Assembly (NCBI GenBank): GCA_048498395.1
Contig: JBEHYB010000022.1
Coordinates: forward strand, 1-27,002
DNA: 27,002 bases
Source: Micavibrio_B sp048498395
Lineage (GTDB): Bacteria; Pseudomonadota; Alphaproteobacteria; Micavibrionales; Micavibrionaceae
Reading direction: 5' to 3'
The notes below the pieces were generated by a model that searched no databases, was not told where the DNA came from, and saw nothing but the letters and a program-made list of their open reading frames with translations. Positions 23,669-27,002 of this stretch are shown here, in pieces; the stretch's first letter is position 1; every line of letters begins with the position of its first letter. The translations under genes and the position numbers were made by a program.

Positions 23669-26538
23669 CAGGCGGCTTTCTTGATGTTTTGATAGTAGCG
23701 CACGGCATCCGCATCGCGCAGCGACAGGTCCGGGAATTCCTTGTCGGTGCCGACTTCAGGAAGCACTTTCCAGCAGCGTTCGCATTTTTTACCTTCGGCG
23801 CGTTCGATCACGACCTTGATCGTATCGGTATCTTCGATCAGAAGCGTCGCCTGTGAGGTAATGCAGATTTCGGCGAAATCAATACTGCTGACAAGTGCCG
23901 CCATCTCTTTTGAAATCGAGATATGCGGGTGGGCTTCCAGCGACGAGCCGATGGTTTTATCGGTACGTTTCGGCTCGATCGCGGCCAGAACGGCGGCGCG
24001 GATTTCCTTGACGGCGTTCCAGCGTGCAGAGAGATCGGCGCTCGACCACGCTTTGTCGCCGGAGATGAAATTGTTCAGGTGAACGCTCTCGGTCTCAGCG
24101 AAGATTCCTTTTGCACGATAGGACCAGGCTTCCTCGGTCGTGAATGGCATGACAGGAGCCAGGCGATGGACCAGCGTTTCAAACAGCTTGGCCATCACGC
24201 TGCGCGCTGCACGGCGTTCGAACATATCCGGGCGGTCGCAATAGAGACGATCCTTGCGGATATCGAAATAGAAGGATGAGAGATCGAGATTACAGAAATG
24301 ATGCAGCGTCTGAATCATGTCATTGTAATCGTGACGTTCGATTGCCGCATCGATTTTCGCGTTCACCTGGTTGAGCTGGTCGAGAATATATTTCTCAAGC
24401 TCGGGCAGGTTCTTGTCGTTCAGGTCGACCGCTTCTTCCGGCGTAAAGCCGTCAAGCGCGCCGAGCAGGAAGCGCAGCGTATTGCGGAAGCGGCGGTAAA
24501 GATCGGCAACGTTCTTCAAAAGCTCCTTGCCAATTTTAACGTCTTCGGAATAGTCGCAGGTGATCGCCCAGAGACGAAGAATATCAGCGCCGTATTCTTT
24601 GAGGATGTCCGCAGGATCGACGACATTGCCGACCGATTTCGACATTTTATAACCTTTTTCATCGAGCACAAAACCATGCGTCAGAACAGAGTTATAAGGC
24701 GCACGGCCGCGCGTGCCGCAGCTCTCGAGCAGAGACGAGTGGAACCAGCCGCGATGCTGGTCGGAGCCTTCGAGATATAAATCAGCCGGCCATTTCAGGT
24801 CTTTGCGTTCTTCGCAGACGAAAGCATGCGTCGAGGCTGAATCGAACCACACATCGGCGGTGTCGAATATCTGGTCGTAATCTTCCGAGTTGTGTGACGC
24901 GCCGAGGAATTCCTGCGCAGGACGTGTCCACCATGCATCGGCCCCTTCTTCCTCGAAGGCTTTGACGATGCGGTCGAAGACAGACTGATCCTTGAGGACT
25001 TCGCCTGTCTTTTTATTGACGAACAGCGCGATCGGCACGCCCCAGACGCGCTGGCGCGACAGACACCAGTCGGCGCGGCCTGCGATCATCGCGGTGATGC
25101 GGTTCTCACCGGCGGCTGGGTACCATTTTGTATCTTTGATGGCTTTGAGAGCCGTTTCGCGCAGGGTTTTGCCTGTGTTGCCGATTTTCTCATCAAGCGC
25201 AACGAACCATTGCGGCGTGGTGCGGTAGATCAGCGGTGCCTTGGAGCGCCATGAATGCGGATATTCATGTTTCAGCGAGCCTTTGGCGAGTAGCGTTTTC
25301 GCGGCATCTATGGCTTTGAGAACGGCAAAGTTCACTTCGCCCATCTCGCCCTTGTCGTTATAGATCGGCAGGCCTGCGAAAAGCGGCACATGTTCGCGCA
25401 TCCGTCCGTCATCGGTCACGTTATCCGGGATATCGCGTCCGCCGAAATGTTTAACGTAGAGAAAGTAATCGTCCTCGCCATGGCTCGGTGCGATATGTAC
25501 GAAACCCGTACCGGCATCGTCCGTGACGAAATCGCCGTCAAGCAGCGGGATATCATATTCGTAACCCTGTCCGCGCAAAGGATGTCCGGCGATCGTGCCG
25601 GCGAGCGCTGAGCCTTTGAATGTCGCGCCTTGCGTCCACTCCGCGATCTTCGCGGATTTTTTGACATCGTCTGCGAGTTTCGTGGACAGGACTATTTTAT
25701 CGCCGACGGAAGATTTGCTGCCGTCTTCGACTGCGGTCACTGTGTAAACGGCGTAATCGATGCCTGCGCCGAAAGCTATCGCTTTATTCGACGGCAAGGT
25801 CCATGGCGTAGTCGTCCAGATCACGATGGACGCGCCTTCGATATCTTTGACAGAGGCTTTTACGACCGGGAATTTCGCCCAGACGGTGATGGATTTATGT
25901 TCCTGGTATTCGACTTCGGCTTCGGCGAGCGCGGTCTTTTCAACCACCGACCACATGACGGGTTTGACACCACGATAGAGAAGTCCGTTGGCGATGAATT
26001 TATGGATCTCGCGCGCGATCACGGCTTCGCTGTGTTTCGCCATGGTCATGTATGGATTTTTGAAATCCGCCAGAACGCCCAGGCGCTGGAAATCTTCCGA
26101 CTGGGCGGTGGCCCATTTCTGCGCGAATTCGCGGCATTCGGCACGGAACTGCGGAACCGGGATCGTGTCCTTATCAATTCCTTTTTCGCGATATTGCTGT
26201 TCGATCTTCCATTCGATCGGCAGGCCGTGACAATCCCAGCCCGGCACCAGCGGCGCGTCCTTGTTCGACATCTGTTTGCAGCGATTGACAATGTCTTTCA
26301 GCGATTTCGTGAAAGCGTGACCGACATGCGCGCGGCCGTTCGCATAGGGAGGGCCCCAGTGCAGGACCCATTTATCGCGGCCCGCGGAGGCGGCGCGGAG
26401 TTTCGCATAGAGATCCATCTCCTGCCATTTCTTCTGGATGACAGGTTCTTTTTGTGGAAGGTCGCCCCGCATCGGGAAGTCGGTTTTCGGCAGGAAAACG
26501 GTTTCTTTATAAAAGTCGGCGGCTGTTTTATCGGTCAT
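23668..26538 (-). CDS. ileS: Isoleucyl-tRNA synthetase, with variant catalytic and zinc sites
   Basis: A 956-aa class I synthetase that charges tRNA-Ile. The HIGH-type motif is HVGH (71-74), after GPPYANG (62-68); KMSKS is at 631-635; the editing domain lies between, with GTGFVHIAPSHGEDDY. Two oddities: the residue before GPPYANG is Trp (codon TGG) where bacterial enzymes usually have Asp (HDGPPYANG), and the C-terminal zinc site keeps only CERC (Cys919, Cys922), while the second pair is Ser939 and Asp942 (LSLRD). Length and domain order are otherwise normal, and no stop or frameshift is present. It is probably the main enzyme, because its operon place is conserved. The leader is structured. 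Confidence 0.96.
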   Translation of the reverse strand: MTDKTAADFYKETVFLPKTDFPMRGDLPQKEPVIQKKWQEMDLYAKLRAASAGRDKWVLHWGPPYANGRAHVGHAFTKSLKDIVNRCKQMSNKDAPLVPGWDCHGLPIEWKIEQQYREKGIDKDTIPVPQFRAECREFAQKWATAQSEDFQRLGVLADFKNPYMTMAKHSEAVIAREIHKFIANGLLYRGVKPVMWSVVEKTALAEAEVEYQEHKSITVWAKFPVVKASVKDIEGASIVIWTTTPWTLPSNKAIAFGAGIDYAVYTVTAVEDGSKSSVGDKIVLSTKLADDVKKSAKIAEWTQGATFKGSALAGTIAGHPLRGQGYEYDIPLLDGDFVTDDAGTGFVHIAPSHGEDDYFLYVKHFGGRDIPDNVTDDGRMREHVPLFAGLPIYNDKGEMGEVNFAVLKAIDAAKTLLAKGSLKHEYPHSWRSKAPLIYRTTPQWFVALDEKIGNTGKTLRETALKAIKDTKWYPAAGENRITAMIAGRADWCLSRQRVWGVPIALFVNKKTGEVLKDQSVFDRIVKAFEEEGADAWWTRPAQEFLGASHNSEDYDQIFDTADVWFDSASTHAFVCEERKDLKWPADLYLEGSDQHRGWFHSSLLESCGTRGRAPYNSVLTHGFVLDEKGYKMSKSVGNVVDPADILKEYGADILRLWAITCDYSEDVKIGKELLKNVADLYRRFRNTLRFLLGALDGFTPEEAVDLNDKNLPELEKYILDQLNQVNAKIDAAIERHDYNDMIQTLHHFCNLDLSSFYFDIRKDRLYCDRPDMFERRAARSVMAKLFETLVHRLAPVMPFTTEEAWSYRAKGIFAETESVHLNNFISGDKAWSSADLSARWNAVKEIRAAVLAAIEPKRTDKTIGSSLEAHPHISISKEMAALVSSIDFAEICITSQATLLIEDTDTIKVVIERAEGKKCERCWKVLPEVGTDKEFPDLSLRDADAVRYYQNIKKAA

Positions 26539-26643
26539 GTAATTACTCTGAATTTGTGTGTGATTTTGTATCAGACTGCGGCGCGCGCTGGAACCCGGCT
26601 ATTCGCAAATTATGCGAAAACCGGGAGAGTAATTCGAATTATA
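26539..26643 (-). promoter_or_regulatory. Structured 5' leader and candidate promoter of ileS
   Basis: Read on the minus strand, AATTACTCT (26626-26634) is an exact complement of AGAGTAATT (26541-26549), which ends two bases before the ileS ATG and contains the only Shine-Dalgarno-like bases (AGAG). Directly inside the 5' arm is a hairpin with CCCGG/CCGGG (26594-26598, 26621-26625) and TTCGCA/TGCGAA (26602-26607, 26613-26618), loop AATTA. A perfect -10 hexamer TATAAT lies at 26638-26643, with a poor -35; transcription from it would start inside the 5' arm. The fold could block ribosome binding. The rest of the ribF-ileS gap shows nothing else. Confidence 0.5.
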
Positions 26644-26692
26644 CGGCGGCTGGTGAGCATGCACATACTATGACAATAAATGGCAGGAAAAA

Positions 26693-27002
26693 TCAAGCCC
26701 GGGATAGGATTTCTCGGGTCTGGTCGCAATCTTTGGCGATCTGGGTTTTCAAAGCCTCGAGACTGTCGAATTTGGCCTCGTCGCGGATCTTGCGGACCGG
26801 GCGGACCCTGAGTTTCTTGCCGTAGAGATCTCCTTCGAAATCGAGAAGATAGGATTCAACCAGAGCCACCTGCGCCTCGAACATCGGGCGGACACCGATA
26901 TTGCTCGCCGCCATGCGCCATTTATCCTCGCCCTCGATTTTTACGAGCGCGGCGTAAATGCCGTAAGAAGGGTGGATCGTCTCATTAAGCGCCATATTGG
27001 CG
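26693..27002 (-). CDS. ribF: Bifunctional riboflavin kinase/FMN adenylyltransferase, C-terminal part (5' end outside the window)
   Basis: The last 103 codons of RibF, which makes FMN and FAD from riboflavin. The frame is open to the window edge (last full codon at 26999-27001). The visible part is the flavokinase domain: PSYGIYAALVKIEGE, SNIGVRPMF with the conserved G-x-RP, ESYLLDFEGDLYGKKL with the catalytic-region Glu and Asp, and VRPVRKIRDEAKFDSLEAL. The N-terminal adenylyltransferase half would lie to the right. ribF upstream of ileS and lspA is a standard order in proteobacteria. Confidence 0.95.
   Translation of the reverse strand, partial: ANMALNETIHPSYGIYAALVKIEGEDKWRMAASNIGVRPMFEAQVALVESYLLDFEGDLYGKKLRVRPVRKIRDEAKFDSLEALKTQIAKDCDQTREILSRA

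Noticed and set aside
25630..26673. A 347-codon open frame antisense to ileS
   Set aside because: It covers part of a clear ileS, has very high Phe/Arg/Asp content and no recognisable domain.

Overview
The window is a gene-dense stretch of an alphaproteobacterial chromosome of moderate GC. The assignment rests on an ATP12-type F1-ATPase assembly chaperone, a BamF-type (DUF3035) lipoprotein, a short-LID adenylate kinase, and two gene orders typical of the class: secY-adk-rpsM-rpsK-rpoA-rplQ and ribF-ileS-lspA-bamF-M16-M16. Genus cannot be decided from the sequence. No rRNA, tRNA, CRISPR array, transposase, integrase or phage gene was seen.

Positions 1-4366 (+ strand) hold the end of the spc/alpha ribosomal block: the secY 3' end, adk, an unrecognised 185-aa gene with its own promoter-like sequence, then rpsM, rpsK, rpoA and rplQ, closed by a strong intrinsic terminator. 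A large perfect palindromic repeat (4431-4500) separates this from a Do-type periplasmic protease. Positions 5996-7250 hold two accessory genes, an XRE regulator with a large C-terminal domain and a small membrane protein. Next come rarA, a short minus-strand patch with a GNAT acetyltransferase remnant and a free-standing winged-helix-like protein, and then a tightly coupled + strand run: crcB, an RluA-family pseudouridine synthase, an AsmA-like protein, ATP12 and a DUF486 membrane protein.

Positions 12411-12712 form the most suggestive non-coding region. A 19-codon leader frame with a good Shine-Dalgarno lies inside mutually exclusive RNA pairings, and a U-tract precedes an ABC exporter gene (12713-14515). 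This looks like an attenuator and matches no RNA family I can name.

From 14512 to the right end everything is on the minus strand. Read in transcription order this is ribF (partial), ileS, lspA, bamF, two M16 peptidase genes (one with the zinc motif, one without), pgi, a pentapeptide-repeat protein interrupted by about seven 14-residue repeats, mutL, and a small membrane protein. Starts and stops overlap from ileS to bamF and from the first M16 gene to pgi, which suggests one long translationally coupled unit concerned with envelope biogenesis and housekeeping. IleS itself is unusual: a tryptophan replaces the aspartate normally found before the GPPYANG motif, half of its C-terminal zinc site is gone, and its 5' leader can fold over the ribosome-binding region.
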